In this document: piece after piece, positions 6,871-16,232 of the stretch
Position numbering within the stretch: position 1 is the stretch's first letter
Layout: every line of letters starts with the position of its first letter
NCBI GenBank assembly: GCA_020426325.1
Contig: JAGQQG010000069.1
Location: forward strand, 1-32,119
Direction of reading: 5' to 3'
From: Planctomycetaceae bacterium
Lineage (GTDB): Bacteria > Planctomycetota > Planctomycetia > Planctomycetales > Planctomycetaceae
Length of the DNA stretch: 32,119 nucleotides
Translations under genes and position numbers: made by a program
Notes under the pieces: generated by a model
The model's database searches: none
What the model was told of the DNA's origin: nothing
Seen by the model: the letters and a program-made list of their open reading frames with translations, nothing else

Positions 6871-7926
6871 TGCGCCCGAAGGTTCATCTAGGGGTTGTTC
6901 GGTTCCGAGCGAACGTTGGATTGTCACTGGTGCCAAACCGCGTTCCCGGACTTCACCGATGACGGCTGCCTCACGTGATTGGGGCGAGTTTCGCAATGCC
7001 TGGACGACGGCTTCTCCGACACCTTGCTTGACTGCAATCAGCATCGTTCCTTCACAGGCGATCTGGAGCGGATCGAGTCCCAGCAACTCGGCTGAACCGC
7101 GCGTGTCAGGGGTCGTGGGAACTGCTGTCTCACGAACGGTCAGCGTGTGTCCGCACGCCTGACTCCACTCGTGGAGGATAGCTGTCACACCTCCGCGCGT
7201 CGCATCCCGGATCGCCCGGACGACGTTGCGGTCGTCGGACATCAATCCCGTGATGCGAAGCTGATTCACCGGATCAAACAGACACGCACAGTCGGTTTCC
7301 GGGGGGGGAATCAATCCGAGTTGTTCTCTGGCTGCCAGGATGGCAATGCCATGCCTGCCGACCGGCCCGGAGACGATGAGTTCATCTCCCGGTTGGATGG
7401 TCTCCGGTCCCAGGGGCGGAGGCGGGAGCACGCGACCGATCCCGCTCGTCGTGATGAACAGACCATCAGCCGCTCCTGCAGGTACCACCTTCGTGTCGCC
7501 CGCGACAACCTGAACTCCTGCTTCCCGGGCCGCTTGGGCAGCACTCTCAAGAACGCTCTCCAGGACGGGAAGCGGCAACCCCTCTTCGATAATCAATGAC
7601 AAACTGATCCACATGGGGAGTGCACCAGCAACTGCCAGATCATTCATCGTGCCAATGATCGCCAGGCGACCGATATCTCCGCCAGGAAAGAAGAGTGGCG
7701 AGACGACGAAGCTGTCCGTCGTGAAGGCCAGTTCACCCGAGAACTCAGGCAGGATGGCCGCGTCCGGGGGAGCCTTCACTTCGCCATCTTGAGCGAATCG
7801 CGGGAGAATGTTCTCTTCGATCAACCGGCGCATCAGCCGGCCTCCCTCGCCATGGGCCAGCGACACGCGGTCCGGCTGTGGGCCGAGCGAGACGGGACAT
7901 CCAAGTTGCCAGGCAGGCTGTTGCAT
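6850..7926 (-). CDS. hypE: Hydrogenase maturation protein HypE
   Basis: HypE dehydrates a C-terminal thiocarboxamide made by HypF to give the thiocyanate that supplies CN ligands to the Fe atom of [NiFe] hydrogenase. The protein has 358 residues. It shows the AIR-synthase-type ATP-binding fold with GGDIGRLAIIGTMNDLAVAGA (82-102), and VSGPVGRHGIAIL and DATRGGV further on. It ends in Pro-Arg-Ile-Cys; the final Cys358 is the carbamoyl/cyanide carrier of the family, so the gene is complete. I start at the ATG at 7926, ten bases after the hypD stop; the longer open frame to 8043 overlaps hypD and does not resemble HypE. It is the last gene of the hydrogenase operon. Confidence 0.95.
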   Translation of the reverse strand: MQQPAWQLGCPVSLGPQPDRVSLAHGEGGRLMRRLIEENILPRFAQDGEVKAPPDAAILPEFSGELAFTTDSFVVSPLFFPGGDIGRLAIIGTMNDLAVAGALPMWISLSLIIEEGLPLPVLESVLESAAQAAREAGVQVVAGDTKVVPAGAADGLFITTSGIGRVLPPPPLGPETIQPGDELIVSGPVGRHGIAILAAREQLGLIPPPETDCACLFDPVNQLRITGLMSDDRNVVRAIRDATRGGVTAILHEWSQACGHTLTVRETAVPTTPDTRGSAELLGLDPLQIACEGTMLIAVKQGVGEAVVQALRNSPQSREAAVIGEVRERGLAPVTIQRSLGTEQPLDEPSGAMLPRIC

Positions 7927-7936
7927 TGAGTCAGTT

Positions 7937-9091
7937 CTAAACCGTTCGCTGATATTTGAAGTAAGCCGCACATGCCCCTTCAGCGGAGACCATGGGAGCA
8001 CCAAGTGGCGAGTCGGGCGAGCAACTGGTCCCGAAAGCATCACACTCGAATGGCTTGATCAGTCCTGTGAGCACCTCGCCGCTCCGACACTCATCACTCG
8101 CACAGACACCGGAGGGACAACTTCCCCACACGTCGAATGCGTTGAACGTCGGACATTCGGCTTCTGTGCCCTTCGGTTGCTGGAGTGAGTGAAAGCGATG
8201 TGTTGCGTCGAACTGCGAGAACTCGTCCCGCAGGCGATATCCCCCCTGAGGAATGACCCCCATGCCGCGCCACGTGGTATCTGCGATCTCATAGACTTTG
8301 TGGACAATCTCCTGGGCGGATGCATTTCCTCCCTGTTGGACGCTGCGGGCATACCGGTTCGTCACTGTGGATCGACCGGTCTCCAGTTGAGTCACGCAGT
8401 CGAGGATGCCGTCCAGCAGATCGAGAGGTTCAAACCCGGTCACGACCACCGGCGTCTTGTATCGCTCGACGAAGTTCTCATATTCATCGAAGCCCGTCAC
8501 GGTGCACACATGTCCTGCAGCGAGGAACCCTTCGACCCGGCATTCGGGAGTCTGCATCAGGGCATCCATTGCCGGCAGAACTCGGACGTGAGAGACCAGC
8601 AGGCTGAAGTTCTCCAAACCCAGCCCCGCTGCCTGCAGAACAGCGAGGGCGGTCGTCGGTGCAGTTGTCTCAAAGCCAACCGCAAAAAAGACGATGTGTT
8701 GATCCGGGTTCGACTTTGCCAGTTCGACAGCATCCAATGGCGAATAGACGATCTTGACCGTTCCCCCCTGACTGCGAGCATCCAGCAGGCTCCGACTCGA
8801 ACCCGGAACCCGAAGCATGTCTCCAAAGCTGGCCACGCTGACATTTGGCTCCAATGCCAGCTGTTGAGCGAAGTCGATCGCCTCAGCGGGCGTCACACAA
8901 ACCGGGCAACCAGGACCATGAATCAACTCGACGATGTCTTCCAACTCGACTGCGATGCCATGACGCAACAGAGAATGAGTCTGCCCGCCACAAACCTCCA
9001 TCAGCACTCTCTGCTGACTCACGGTCCGCCGGATCTCATCGACCAGTCGGCGTGCAAGGATCGGATCGCGAAATTCATCCAGATGTTTCAC
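7937..9091 (-). CDS. hypD: Hydrogenase maturation protein HypD
   Basis: HypD is the Fe-S scaffold that, with HypC, assembles Fe(CN)2CO for the hydrogenase active site. The 384-residue protein has the usual motifs: VCGGQTHS (Cys34), GPGCPVCVTP (Cys62, Cys65), GFETTAPTTALAV, and a C-terminal Cys-rich region ending SAEGACAAYFKY, which should hold the [4Fe-4S] cluster. That region reads ECRSGEVL where some homologues have CRCGEVL; this looks like family variation, because enough other cysteines remain. The start is a GTG that overlaps the hypC stop (GTGA), implying coupled translation. Confidence 0.95.
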   Translation of the reverse strand: MKHLDEFRDPILARRLVDEIRRTVSQQRVLMEVCGGQTHSLLRHGIAVELEDIVELIHGPGCPVCVTPAEAIDFAQQLALEPNVSVASFGDMLRVPGSSRSLLDARSQGGTVKIVYSPLDAVELAKSNPDQHIVFFAVGFETTAPTTALAVLQAAGLGLENFSLLVSHVRVLPAMDALMQTPECRVEGFLAAGHVCTVTGFDEYENFVERYKTPVVVTGFEPLDLLDGILDCVTQLETGRSTVTNRYARSVQQGGNASAQEIVHKVYEIADTTWRGMGVIPQGGYRLRDEFSQFDATHRFHSLQQPKGTEAECPTFNAFDVWGSCPSGVCASDECRSGEVLTGLIKPFECDAFGTSCSPDSPLGAPMVSAEGACAAYFKYQRTV

Positions 9092-9342
9092 GACGACAGC
9101 TCCTGTGACTCGTCGAGTTCTCCCAGACGAGCCAGGTCTTCGAGCGTGCGTCGGGCCTGTGCTTCATCCAGCCGACTGATCGCCACTCCGGCGTGCACGA
9201 TGACGTAATCCCCCTCCTGGGCATCTGCCACGCAGGCCATGTGACATGTCCGTCGAACCCCGTCAAACTCCACCTCAGCCTGAGCAAATGTGGGATCACG
9301 ATCGATCCAACGGACCACGCGTCCCGGAACAGCAAGGCACAT
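9088..9342 (-). CDS. hypC: Hydrogenase assembly chaperone HypC
   Basis: HypC (84 residues) carries the Fe(CN)2CO group from HypD to the hydrogenase large-subunit precursor. The N-terminus is the diagnostic MCLAVPG, with Cys2 as the essential iron ligand after Met removal, followed by an OB-like beta-barrel (AEVEFDGVRRTCHM, GDYVIVHAG) and a C-terminal helix. The start is fixed by a strong AAGGAGG ribosome-binding site eight bases upstream and by the family N-terminus; the open frame continues to 9480 inside hypF but is irrelevant. It starts one base after the hypF stop and overlaps hypD by four. Confidence 0.96.
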   Translation of the reverse strand: MCLAVPGRVVRWIDRDPTFAQAEVEFDGVRRTCHMACVADAQEGDYVIVHAGVAISRLDEAQARRTLEDLARLGELDESQELSS

Positions 9343-9343
9343 G

Positions 9344-11680
9344 TCAAATTCCTCCTTCGATTCTGCCCCTAACGCTGGTACTGTTTGCCCCCATGTGTGC
9401 GATCCCAATCGCGAGTTGCCCTGCAGCCAGACCACCGTCGTTGGGGGGAATTCGTCGGTGCGTTCCGACCTCAACGCCACATCCCTTTAACTTTTTAACC
9501 ACTAACTCGGTTAACAGACGATTCTGAAACACTCCGCCGCTCAGGACAACCGGGAGGGCAATTCTTAGGCAAACTTCTGCGATTGCAGACGCAAGTCCTC
9601 GATGAAACTTGGCAGCCATCGTCTCTGGTGCGGCCCCGTGTTGACGGTCTGCAATCAATTGGCGAATAGCTGGTCGCCAGTCGAGCTGCAGGGGAGACGT
9701 ACCCAAAAGTTCGAATAGATACTCACCTGTTTCCGATGGATCGGCGACTGCTTCCAAAAGCATCGCGGGGTGTCCCTCATAGGCAGCATCGGTCAGTCCG
9801 AGAATCAGGGCAGCCACGCCATCGAACAGACGGCCGGCACTGCTGGTGACGGATGACAGTCGCTCGCTCTCTGCGAGTTGGATCACCGCAGACACCGTTG
9901 TGTCGCTGATCCCGATCGTCTCAAGCACGCAAGATGCTCGTTCCTCACTAGCTGCTTCCAGCAGTAGAGAAGCCGCTGTTCTCCAGGGTTGTCGGATGGC
10001 GGCCTCACCACCGGGCAACGAGAACGAACGCAGATGTGCGACCCGCTCGAAGCCTTCCAACGACGTCCGCAGAAACTCGCCGCCCCAGATGTATCCGTCA
10101 GTCCCGTAACCTGTCCCGTCGAAGGCGACGCCGAGCACCTCACGGTCCAACCAGTTGTTCTCGACCATGCCGCTGACGATGTGTGCATGGTGATGCTGAA
10201 CTGCGAGGGTGTCGCATTCGAGTGCTTGTGCCCAGCGTGTTGTGAAGTAGTCTGGATGCAGGTCATGAACAACGAGGTCGGGGCGAGTGTCGTAGAGTTC
10301 CTGAATCTGCTCTACATGTTGGATGTATCGCTGACGCATCGACAGCGAATCCAGATCGCCGATGTGCGGACCGAGAATTGCCTGTGCCCCGTTGCAGAGT
10401 GCGACTGCAACTTTCTGATGCCCTCCCACGGCCAGTACGGTCGGAGCAGCTGAACTGGTGCCGCTGAGGCTCTGAGTGACAGTCCCTATGATCGGCTGAA
10501 GTGGCAGGGGGGCAAAGCCACGCGCGCTACGTAGTGTGACGAACTGGCCTGCCATGAAACGCACGACGCTGTCATCGACAGGACGGGCAATCTCCCGGTC
10601 GTGATGTAACCACAAATCCGCGACATCGAGAAGTTCCTGCTCAGCCTGCTCCGGGTCGATGGCCAGCGGAGCACCATCGACGTTTCCGCTCGTGACGACC
10701 AGCGGTCGCTGAACACAATCGAGGAGCAACCAGTGCAGGGCAGTTGTGGGAAGAAACAGACCGATTTCACGCAGTCCCGGATGGATCGCATCGCAAAGCA
10801 TCGAGTTCTGCTTTGCCCTCACGAGTACGATGGGACGTTCGTGACCACTCAGCATCGCACGATCAGCTTCACTCAGTTCAGCCAGCGACTCTGCCTCAGA
10901 GAGTGATGACACCATCACGGCCAGCGGCTTCGCAGGACGTCTTTTGCGTTCTCGTAATCGTCCAACTGCGGCGGAGTTCGTGGCATCAACAATGAGTTGA
11001 TAGCCTCCCAGTCCACGCAGGGCGAGGATTTTGGCGCTGTCGATTGCGGTTCTGACGGCTTCCCAAATCGACTGCTCTTGTCCTGTCGACCCATTGAGCC
11101 ACAGTCTCGGCCCACACGCCGCACAGGCATTGGTCTGTGCATGACAGCGGCGATCGGTCAAGTCGTTGTATTCTTCTTCGCACTGTGAACAGAGGACGAA
11201 CGGTTCCATCGTCGTCCGGCTGCGATCATAGGGCATCTCGCGGATGATCGAGTAGCGTGGACCGCAGTCAACGCAGCTGAGGAAGGCATAGCCCGCGCGT
11301 CGATCGGAATGCATGGCCACTTCGTGCAGGCAGGATTCGCACGTGGCACGATCGGGCGGAACGGGGGTTCCAAGTCGCCCGCTGGTGGAAGACGCGGCGA
11401 TCTTGAAACCGTTGGCCCCGAGCGGCTCACAAGCGTCCCATCGACAAGTCTTGAGGTGAGCTTGTGCCGGCAGGTTCAGCGGCAACTCGCGACAGAATCG
11501 GTTGATGGCGGCTTCGTCGCCTTCCAGGTGGATTTGAACTCCTGAGACAGCATTGCGGACAACCCCGGCCAGCCCCAGTTGCCGTGCGAATCGTGCGACG
11601 GCAGGACGAAATCCGACACCCTGTACATCTCCCTGCACGGTCAATCGACCAGCGACAAGGGTGGACATGCGGGCGTTCAT
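9344..11680 (-). CDS. hypF: Carbamoyltransferase HypF
   Basis: HypF converts carbamoyl phosphate and ATP to carbamoyl-AMP and transfers the carbamoyl group to the HypE C-terminal Cys, the first step in making the CN ligands. The 778-residue length is typical. The domains run in order: acylphosphatase-like (about 10-95, VQGVGFRP at 19-26), a double zinc finger, a YrdC-like domain (about 200-390), and a Kae1-like carbamoyltransferase domain (about 400-765) with VQHHHAH and VLSGGVFQN. The zinc cysteines C114, C117, C136, C139, C164, C167, C186 and C189 follow the canonical CX2CX18CX2CX24CX2CX18CX2C spacing exactly. The ATG overlaps the hypB stop as ATGA; Met5 is an alternative start. Confidence 0.96.
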   Translation of the reverse strand: MNARMSTLVAGRLTVQGDVQGVGFRPAVARFARQLGLAGVVRNAVSGVQIHLEGDEAAINRFCRELPLNLPAQAHLKTCRWDACEPLGANGFKIAASSTSGRLGTPVPPDRATCESCLHEVAMHSDRRAGYAFLSCVDCGPRYSIIREMPYDRSRTTMEPFVLCSQCEEEYNDLTDRRCHAQTNACAACGPRLWLNGSTGQEQSIWEAVRTAIDSAKILALRGLGGYQLIVDATNSAAVGRLRERKRRPAKPLAVMVSSLSEAESLAELSEADRAMLSGHERPIVLVRAKQNSMLCDAIHPGLREIGLFLPTTALHWLLLDCVQRPLVVTSGNVDGAPLAIDPEQAEQELLDVADLWLHHDREIARPVDDSVVRFMAGQFVTLRSARGFAPLPLQPIIGTVTQSLSGTSSAAPTVLAVGGHQKVAVALCNGAQAILGPHIGDLDSLSMRQRYIQHVEQIQELYDTRPDLVVHDLHPDYFTTRWAQALECDTLAVQHHHAHIVSGMVENNWLDREVLGVAFDGTGYGTDGYIWGGEFLRTSLEGFERVAHLRSFSLPGGEAAIRQPWRTAASLLLEAASEERASCVLETIGISDTTVSAVIQLAESERLSSVTSSAGRLFDGVAALILGLTDAAYEGHPAMLLEAVADPSETGEYLFELLGTSPLQLDWRPAIRQLIADRQHGAAPETMAAKFHRGLASAIAEVCLRIALPVVLSGGVFQNRLLTELVVKKLKGCGVEVGTHRRIPPNDGGLAAGQLAIGIAHMGANSTSVRGRIEGGI

Positions 11681-12372
11681 GTGGTCACCATCGATTCACC
11701 GATGACTGTCCTCGCGAGCAGTTCGTGCCGCTGACCTTCGAGGAACTGACACCACTGTGCGATCCCGTCTTTGGACAGAGAGCAGATGGGCAGGACTGTC
11801 AGATCGGGCTGGATTTGATGAGCATCGTCAATCGCTGCATCAACCGAAAAGGGAACGTGAGGCAACAGATCGGTCTTACTGATCACCAGGGCCTGACTTG
11901 TGCGGAACATCTTGGGGTATTTGCCCGGTTTATCATCCCCTTCGGTTACGCTCAGCAGGACGACACGCACGTGTTCTGCCAGGTCATGCGAGGCGGGGCA
12001 GACCAGATTGCCGACGTTCTCGATGAACAGAAAGTCGATATCGGCTGTACTCAGCTTCTCCAGTCCCTGCTTGACGAGCGGGATTTCGAGGTGACAGGCC
12101 CCGCCCGTCGTGAGTTGTTCGACCGGGCAATGCGGAGCCAGTCGCTGTGCATCGCGATCGGTTTCGAGGTCTCCGACGAGCACCGCCATCCGATGTCGTC
12201 CGGCCCAGTGCTCAGCGGTCGCCTGGAGCAGGCTTGTTTTGCCAGCTCCTGGAGAGGAAAGGACATTGATGACAAGTGTGCCCTGACGGCCAAGGTGCTG
12301 ACGCAACTCTTCTGCCTGACGACGCAGTTCGGCTTTCACATCACGTTGAACAGTAATTGTCTTGGTGGTCAT
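11677..12372 (-). CDS. hypB: Hydrogenase nickel-insertion GTPase HypB
   Basis: HypB is a SIMIBI-class GTPase that works with HypA to insert Ni into the hydrogenase large subunit. The 231-residue protein has the P-loop SSPGAGKT (39-46), GDLETDRDAQRL (67-78), the metal-site Cys93-His94 (GGACHLE), ENVGNLVCP (118-126) and the guanine-specificity motif SKTD (165-168). The N-terminal CxxCGC nickel site of Escherichia coli HypB and the poly-His stretch of some homologues are both absent, so nickel storage is unlikely. I start at the ATG at 12372, one base after the hypA stop; the longer frame reaches back into hypA. The stop overlaps hypF by four bases. Confidence 0.95.
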   Translation of the reverse strand: MTTKTITVQRDVKAELRRQAEELRQHLGRQGTLVINVLSSPGAGKTSLLQATAEHWAGRHRMAVLVGDLETDRDAQRLAPHCPVEQLTTGGACHLEIPLVKQGLEKLSTADIDFLFIENVGNLVCPASHDLAEHVRVVLLSVTEGDDKPGKYPKMFRTSQALVISKTDLLPHVPFSVDAAIDDAHQIQPDLTVLPICSLSKDGIAQWCQFLEGQRHELLARTVIGESMVTT

Positions 12373-12373
12373 C

Positions 12374-12772
12374 TCACGCCCTCGCTTCGCAACACGGTTT
12401 TTCTTCCTGACTCGCACGGCAGCGGTCAGCCGTTTCGATCTCGACTTCCAGCAGACGGAACTCGTCACCACCGGTGATCTGCACCTGCTGTGAATCGCAC
12501 TGCGGACAGACAAATCGGAAGTCTTCCAAGTTGAATTCGGTCTGACAGTCCCTGCATCTCGCAGACAGGGGAATCTCATCGATCACCAGACGGGCATCTG
12601 CACAGAACGTCGTTACCACGAGTTGTTCAAATGCCAACTCGATCAGCACACGGTCGACACCGGAGAGCGGACCCATCTCGACATGAATCGCAGAGACACT
12701 CTCTCCCCCGTGCTCAATGAGCAGGTCTTCCACCTGACGCAACAGCGAGCGGACAAGCGACATCTCATGCAT
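12374..12772 (-). CDS. hypA: Hydrogenase nickel chaperone HypA
   Basis: HypA (132 residues) is the Ni-binding partner of HypB. It begins [11 protein letters not shown], where His2 is the essential Ni ligand, and carries a zinc site of two CxxC pairs (Cys73/Cys76 and Cys89/Cys92). The ATG at 12772 is chosen because the family begins with MHE; it overlaps the end of the protease gene by eight bases. The C-terminal tail beyond residue 115 is a little longer than usual, with two extra cysteines near the end (EKPCCEARA), whose role is unknown. Confidence 0.94.
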   Translation of the reverse strand: MHEMSLVRSLLRQVEDLLIEHGGESVSAIHVEMGPLSGVDRVLIELAFEQLVVTTFCADARLVIDEIPLSARCRDCQTEFNLEDFRFVCPQCDSQQVQITGGDEFRLLEVEIETADRCRASQEEKPCCEARA

Positions 12773-13262
12773 GATCGACTGCCCCCAGAGGAGTTTCCGA
12801 CGCGGCTGAGTTGAGTTCGCATGCAATCATTTCAACCAGGTTTCGCAGCCCTGCGTTGACCTCGGGTGAAATGTCTGCGAAAGCGTCAAACCGCTTTCCG
12901 GCCATTCCATAGATAATGACGCACTTCGGCAGTTTGTCCAACTTTTCTGCGAGTTCGAACACTGCGGGCAGGCCGAACGTGTGACTGTCGGATGAACGCA
13001 TGTGTTCGACCTCGGTCGTCGGCCACTCCCAGCGATGAACAATTGGAGAAAGGGGCTCATTGTCAACTCCCTCACACGCATCACACACGATGACGCGATC
13101 GAATCCATCAATCCAGTCAAACAGCTGACTGGGCGTTGAGGCCTGCCTGATAACGATCTCGGGAGAGACTTCGTCCCTCAGCCGATCGATGGCGAGCCAC
13201 CCTATCCGATCATCGCCATGAGGGCTGCCGATGCCGACGATCAGTGTGCGTAGGCTCGTCAT
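12765..13262 (-). CDS. [NiFe] hydrogenase maturation protease
   Basis: This HycI/HybD-type endopeptidase (165 residues) removes the C-terminal extension of the large subunit after Ni insertion. Visible family features are the N-terminal strand [12 protein letters not shown] (7-18), an acidic pair at 17-18 where HybD has its first Ni ligand, Asp61 in IVCDAC as the second, and His94 in SDSHTFGLP as the third. The start at 13262 overlaps the large-subunit stop as ATGA, so the protease is coupled to its substrate. The frame is open a little further upstream, inside the large-subunit gene. The substrate is almost certainly the adjacent alpha subunit, which carries a 12-residue C-terminal tail. Confidence 0.92.
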   Translation of the reverse strand: MTSLRTLIVGIGSPHGDDRIGWLAIDRLRDEVSPEIVIRQASTPSQLFDWIDGFDRVIVCDACEGVDNEPLSPIVHRWEWPTTEVEHMRSSDSHTFGLPAVFELAEKLDKLPKCVIIYGMAGKRFDAFADISPEVNAGLRNLVEMIACELNSAASETPLGAVDHA

Positions 13263-14560
13263 ACCGGGTTCCCACGGTCGATCGTCAATCGAAGGAAATG
13301 TGTTGAACAACTGATGCATGGGTCATAACAACGGATCAGTTTTTCACAATCGAGAGCTGTCTGCTCATCGTCGTCCACAATGATCCGGGGCAGCCAGTCA
13401 CGGAGGTCATCCTCAATTTGCTGCTGATTTTGAGACGTCGGAGGCACGATTTTGGCGAACACGATCTTGCCGTCACGATCCACTTCATAGCGATGATAGA
13501 TAAGTCCGCGCGGCGCTTCCGTCGCCGCACAGCCGAAGCCTGCATGAGGGGTGTAGGTGATGCGGGAAGGCTTGACCTGCTGATAGTCCCGAATGATCTC
13601 GATCGCTTCCTCATAGGCGTGCACGAGTTCAATGCCGCGTGCAACGATCGCCTGGAACGGGTTCCAGCAGGGCCAGTCAATGTTGACTTCATCCACCAGC
13701 CTTTTGGCACGTGGCGAAAGCTGATCGAGGTTGAGATTCACTCGCGCAAGAGGACCGACGTGATAGCTGGCGTCGTTGGCCTGTTGCACGGAGTGGAGCG
13801 CGGTCGAGTGTTCGACATGTCTTTCCTCGAAATGTTGTTCATACTCGCGAACGTCGATCGAGAGACCGTTGGTCGATGCAACGCGCCCCTCGTTCATGGC
13901 GTACTCGTCGGGATGCTTGAGAGCCACCATATCGTAAGGTCGATTGAAGTCGGGGAACTCAAGCGTCGCGACCCAGCGGGTTGCCTCTTCAGCTGCCTCC
14001 AGTCCCCACTCGAAATCGGGAAGCAGCCTGGTCAACTCCTCAGTTTTCGGGGCGCGGTAGAAACCGCCGACACAGACATTGATCGGATGAATGGCTCGTC
14101 CGCCGAGTACGTCCAGCAGTTCGTTCCCGTGCTTTTTGAGCCGTAGTCCGCGATTGACCTCGTTGGGGAAATGGGCCGCCATATCGGGCACGCCGTGAAA
14201 TCCGAGGAAGTCCGGCGCGTGGAGCAAATGCATGTGCAGGGCATGACTCTCGATCCATTCTGCGCAGTATAACAGCCGTCGCAGACGCCGGATCTCCGGG
14301 GTGATCTTCACGCCCAACGCCGCTTCCAACGCGTGAGTCGAACTCATCTGATAGGCGACCGGGCAGATGCCGCAAATTCTCGCGGTGATGTCCGGCACCT
14401 CTTCGAGCTTGCGTCCGCGAAGGAACGCCTCAAAAAATCGCGGCGGCTCATAGATGCTGAGCTTCACGTCCTGCACCTGGTCGCCATCCAGTTGCACATA
14501 CAATCCCCCTTCCCCTTCGACGCGGGTCAGGGCTTCGACTTTGATCGTGCGATTCGACAC
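13259..14560 (-). CDS. hydA: [NiFe] hydrogenase large (alpha) subunit, group 3b type
   Basis: This is the catalytic subunit holding the NiFe(CN)2CO site, 433 residues, similar to the alpha subunit of cytosolic bidirectional NADP-linked hydrogenases (sulfhydrogenase type). The L1 motif RICGICP gives Cys63 and Cys66. The L2 motif DPCISCSTH gives Cys415 and Cys418, with cleavage expected after His421, leaving a 12-residue C-terminal peptide for the adjacent protease. All four Ni/Fe ligand cysteines are therefore present. It has no signal peptide, consistent with a soluble enzyme. The start is GTG with an AAGGA about ten bases upstream, 23 bases after the small-subunit stop. The beta-gamma-delta-alpha order points to group 3b rather than 3d, which normally comes with HoxEFU-like subunits; a tree is needed for formal classification. 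Confidence 0.94.
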   Translation of the reverse strand: MSNRTIKVEALTRVEGEGGLYVQLDGDQVQDVKLSIYEPPRFFEAFLRGRKLEEVPDITARICGICPVAYQMSSTHALEAALGVKITPEIRRLRRLLYCAEWIESHALHMHLLHAPDFLGFHGVPDMAAHFPNEVNRGLRLKKHGNELLDVLGGRAIHPINVCVGGFYRAPKTEELTRLLPDFEWGLEAAEEATRWVATLEFPDFNRPYDMVALKHPDEYAMNEGRVASTNGLSIDVREYEQHFEERHVEHSTALHSVQQANDASYHVGPLARVNLNLDQLSPRAKRLVDEVNIDWPCWNPFQAIVARGIELVHAYEEAIEIIRDYQQVKPSRITYTPHAGFGCAATEAPRGLIYHRYEVDRDGKIVFAKIVPPTSQNQQQIEDDLRDWLPRIIVDDDEQTALDCEKLIRCYDPCISCSTHFLRLTIDRGNPV

Positions 14561-14583
14561 AGCAACAGATTCCTTGGGAGGTG

Positions 14584-15372
14584 TCAGGTCATCGACTCAA
14601 TTCGATTGCTCTCGTTGCGAAAAGGCTCCGCATTCGAGTTGAAGTTTCGTAACAAGGGAACCAACTGCGGAGGAGCCGAGCCCTGACGGATTAGATGGTC
14701 GGTCAGACTTTGAGCGTGAATCTGCTTCGCTGGTCCGTAGCAGCCGTAACAGCCACGGTCATAGGTCGGACAGATCGCTCCGCAGCCGGATTGGGTGAGC
14801 GGTCCCAGGCAGGGTTCCCCCGTGGCCACGGTGATACAGACGTTCCCCCGTTGCTTGCAGTCCATACAGACGCAGTGAGTTCGAGTGCGTGGCTTGTGAC
14901 CACCAACGAGTGCCTGAATCACCTCGATCAGCTGATACTGATTGATGGGACATCCCCGCAGTTCAAAATCGACAGTGACGTGATCGGCAATTGCGGTCGA
15001 TGTCTCCAGAGAGCTGATGTACTCCGGACTGGCATAGACGGCTCGAACAAATTCGTCCTTGTCCGCCCAGTTCCTCAAAGCCTGAATCCCGCCAGCGGTC
15101 GCACAGGCTCCGATGGTCATGAGGAATTTCGACTGCTGACGGATTTCCTGAATACGCTCTTCATCGTGAGGAGTGGTGATTGAGCCTTCGACCAGGGCGA
15201 CATCGTACGGACCGCTGCCGATCTTGCTGGTTGCTTCCAGAAAGTACGCGATGTCCACCAGCCCCACGACGTCGAGCAACTGATCCTCTGCGTCCAGCAG
15301 AGAAAGCTGACATCCGTCGCAGGATGCGAACTTGAACACGCCAAGTTTGGGTTTCCGTGCTGCGTTGCTCAT
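14584..15372 (-). CDS. hydD: [NiFe] hydrogenase small (delta) subunit
   Basis: The 262-residue small subunit carries the Fe-S relay between the NiFe site and the diaphorase subunits. Proximal-cluster cysteines are Cys18 and Cys21 ([10 protein letters not shown]), Cys90 (IGACATAGG) and Cys141 (RGCPIN). A second group of cysteines at 167-211 ([34 protein letters not shown]) supplies further [4Fe-4S] clusters. There is no twin-arginine signal, so the enzyme is cytoplasmic, as expected for group 3. The start ATG overlaps the gamma-subunit stop by one base (TGATG). The C-terminal 40 residues ([15 protein letters not shown] onward) are poorly characterised. Confidence 0.94.
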   Translation of the reverse strand: MSNAARKPKLGVFKFASCDGCQLSLLDAEDQLLDVVGLVDIAYFLEATSKIGSGPYDVALVEGSITTPHDEERIQEIRQQSKFLMTIGACATAGGIQALRNWADKDEFVRAVYASPEYISSLETSTAIADHVTVDFELRGCPINQYQLIEVIQALVGGHKPRTRTHCVCMDCKQRGNVCITVATGEPCLGPLTQSGCGAICPTYDRGCYGCYGPAKQIHAQSLTDHLIRQGSAPPQLVPLLRNFNSNAEPFRNESNRIESMT

Positions 15373-16232
15373 CAGAATCCCTCCACTCTCAGAAACGAGG
15401 AGACGTGGTCATATCTGATGACCGGTCCATCCTTGCAGACAAACGTCGGCCCGAATTGACAATGACCACACAGGCCGATCGCACAGTTCATGTTCCGTTC
15501 CAGCGAGACCCAGATGCGGTCTGCGGGAATCCCACGACCGATCGCCGATCGAGCGGTGTACCACATCATCACTTCGGGACCACAGCAGAGAACGGTTGTC
15601 TCCTCGGGATTCGGCAACGGCATACGATCGAGGAGTTGCGTGACTACTCCCACGTTCCCTTGCCAGGCCGGTGAGGCGCGGTCGACGGTTGTGTTCACAC
15701 TCATCCCCCGCTGCTCCCAGTCGGCATACTCGGACGGGTAGAGCAGTCCAAAGGGATGACGCGCCCCATAGAGCAGACTGAGGGTTCCAAACTCCGATTT
15801 GCGATTGAGCAATTCGTAGATTGCGGGTCGCAAAGGTGCGAGTCCAATCCCACCAGTCACCAGGATGACATCCCCCCCGAGACAAGCTTCGATTGGCCAG
15901 GAACTGCCGAAGGGACCACGGAGTCCAAAGGTGTCACCGACGGCTGCCCGTGCGAGAGCCCCGGTGACATTCCCGGCAATCCGAACCGTATGATCGAGTG
16001 TCCCTTCTTGAGCCGGGTCGCTGCTGATGGAAATGGCCGCTTCACCCACGCCTGGCAGATACAACATGTTGAACTGGCCGGGCAGAAACGAGTAAGACTT
16101 CGCTGACTCGGGATCACTGAATTCCAGATGATAGGTGGCAACGTCTTCCACCTCGTCGGTGATGCTCGCAATGCGAACAGTGTGTGCCAACCAGGGATCG
16201 ATCGAGGGAGATGCCAGACACGTACCACTCAT
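15372..16232 (-). CDS. hydG: Hydrogenase gamma subunit, FAD/NAD(P)-binding
   Basis: This 286-residue diaphorase subunit resembles ferredoxin-NADP reductases and PyrK. It should oxidise or reduce NAD(P)H at FAD and pass electrons through a [2Fe-2S] cluster. It has an FAD-binding barrel (about 15-115, with FLPGQFNMLYLP, ISISSDP and LRGPFGSSW), a nucleotide-binding domain with VTGGIGLAPLRP and CCGPEVMM, and C-terminal cluster ligands Cys250, Cys255, Cys258 and Cys266. The start ATG overlaps the beta-subunit stop as ATGA. NADPH is the usual partner in group 3b, but I cannot derive nucleotide preference from these motifs. Confidence 0.93.
   Translation of the reverse strand: MSGTCLASPSIDPWLAHTVRIASITDEVEDVATYHLEFSDPESAKSYSFLPGQFNMLYLPGVGEAAISISSDPAQEGTLDHTVRIAGNVTGALARAAVGDTFGLRGPFGSSWPIEACLGGDVILVTGGIGLAPLRPAIYELLNRKSEFGTLSLLYGARHPFGLLYPSEYADWEQRGMSVNTTVDRASPAWQGNVGVVTQLLDRMPLPNPEETTVLCCGPEVMMWYTARSAIGRGIPADRIWVSLERNMNCAIGLCGHCQFGPTFVCKDGPVIRYDHVSSFLRVEGF

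Noticed and set aside
7937-8150. HypD reads ECRSGEVL and GAPMVS where some homologues have CRCGEVL and GACMVS, suggesting a lost cluster ligand
   Set aside because: From general knowledge of the family these look like common bacterial variants, and several other C-terminal cysteines remain, so a defect is not supported.
8189-9208. A 339-codon open frame on the plus strand opposite hypD and hypC
   Set aside because: It is fully covered by hypD and hypC on the other strand, has no recognisable domain, and has a composition typical of an antisense frame in GC-rich DNA.
11584-12477. A 297-codon plus-strand open frame opposite hypB
   Set aside because: HypB motifs on the minus strand are unambiguous and the plus-strand product has no recognisable domain.
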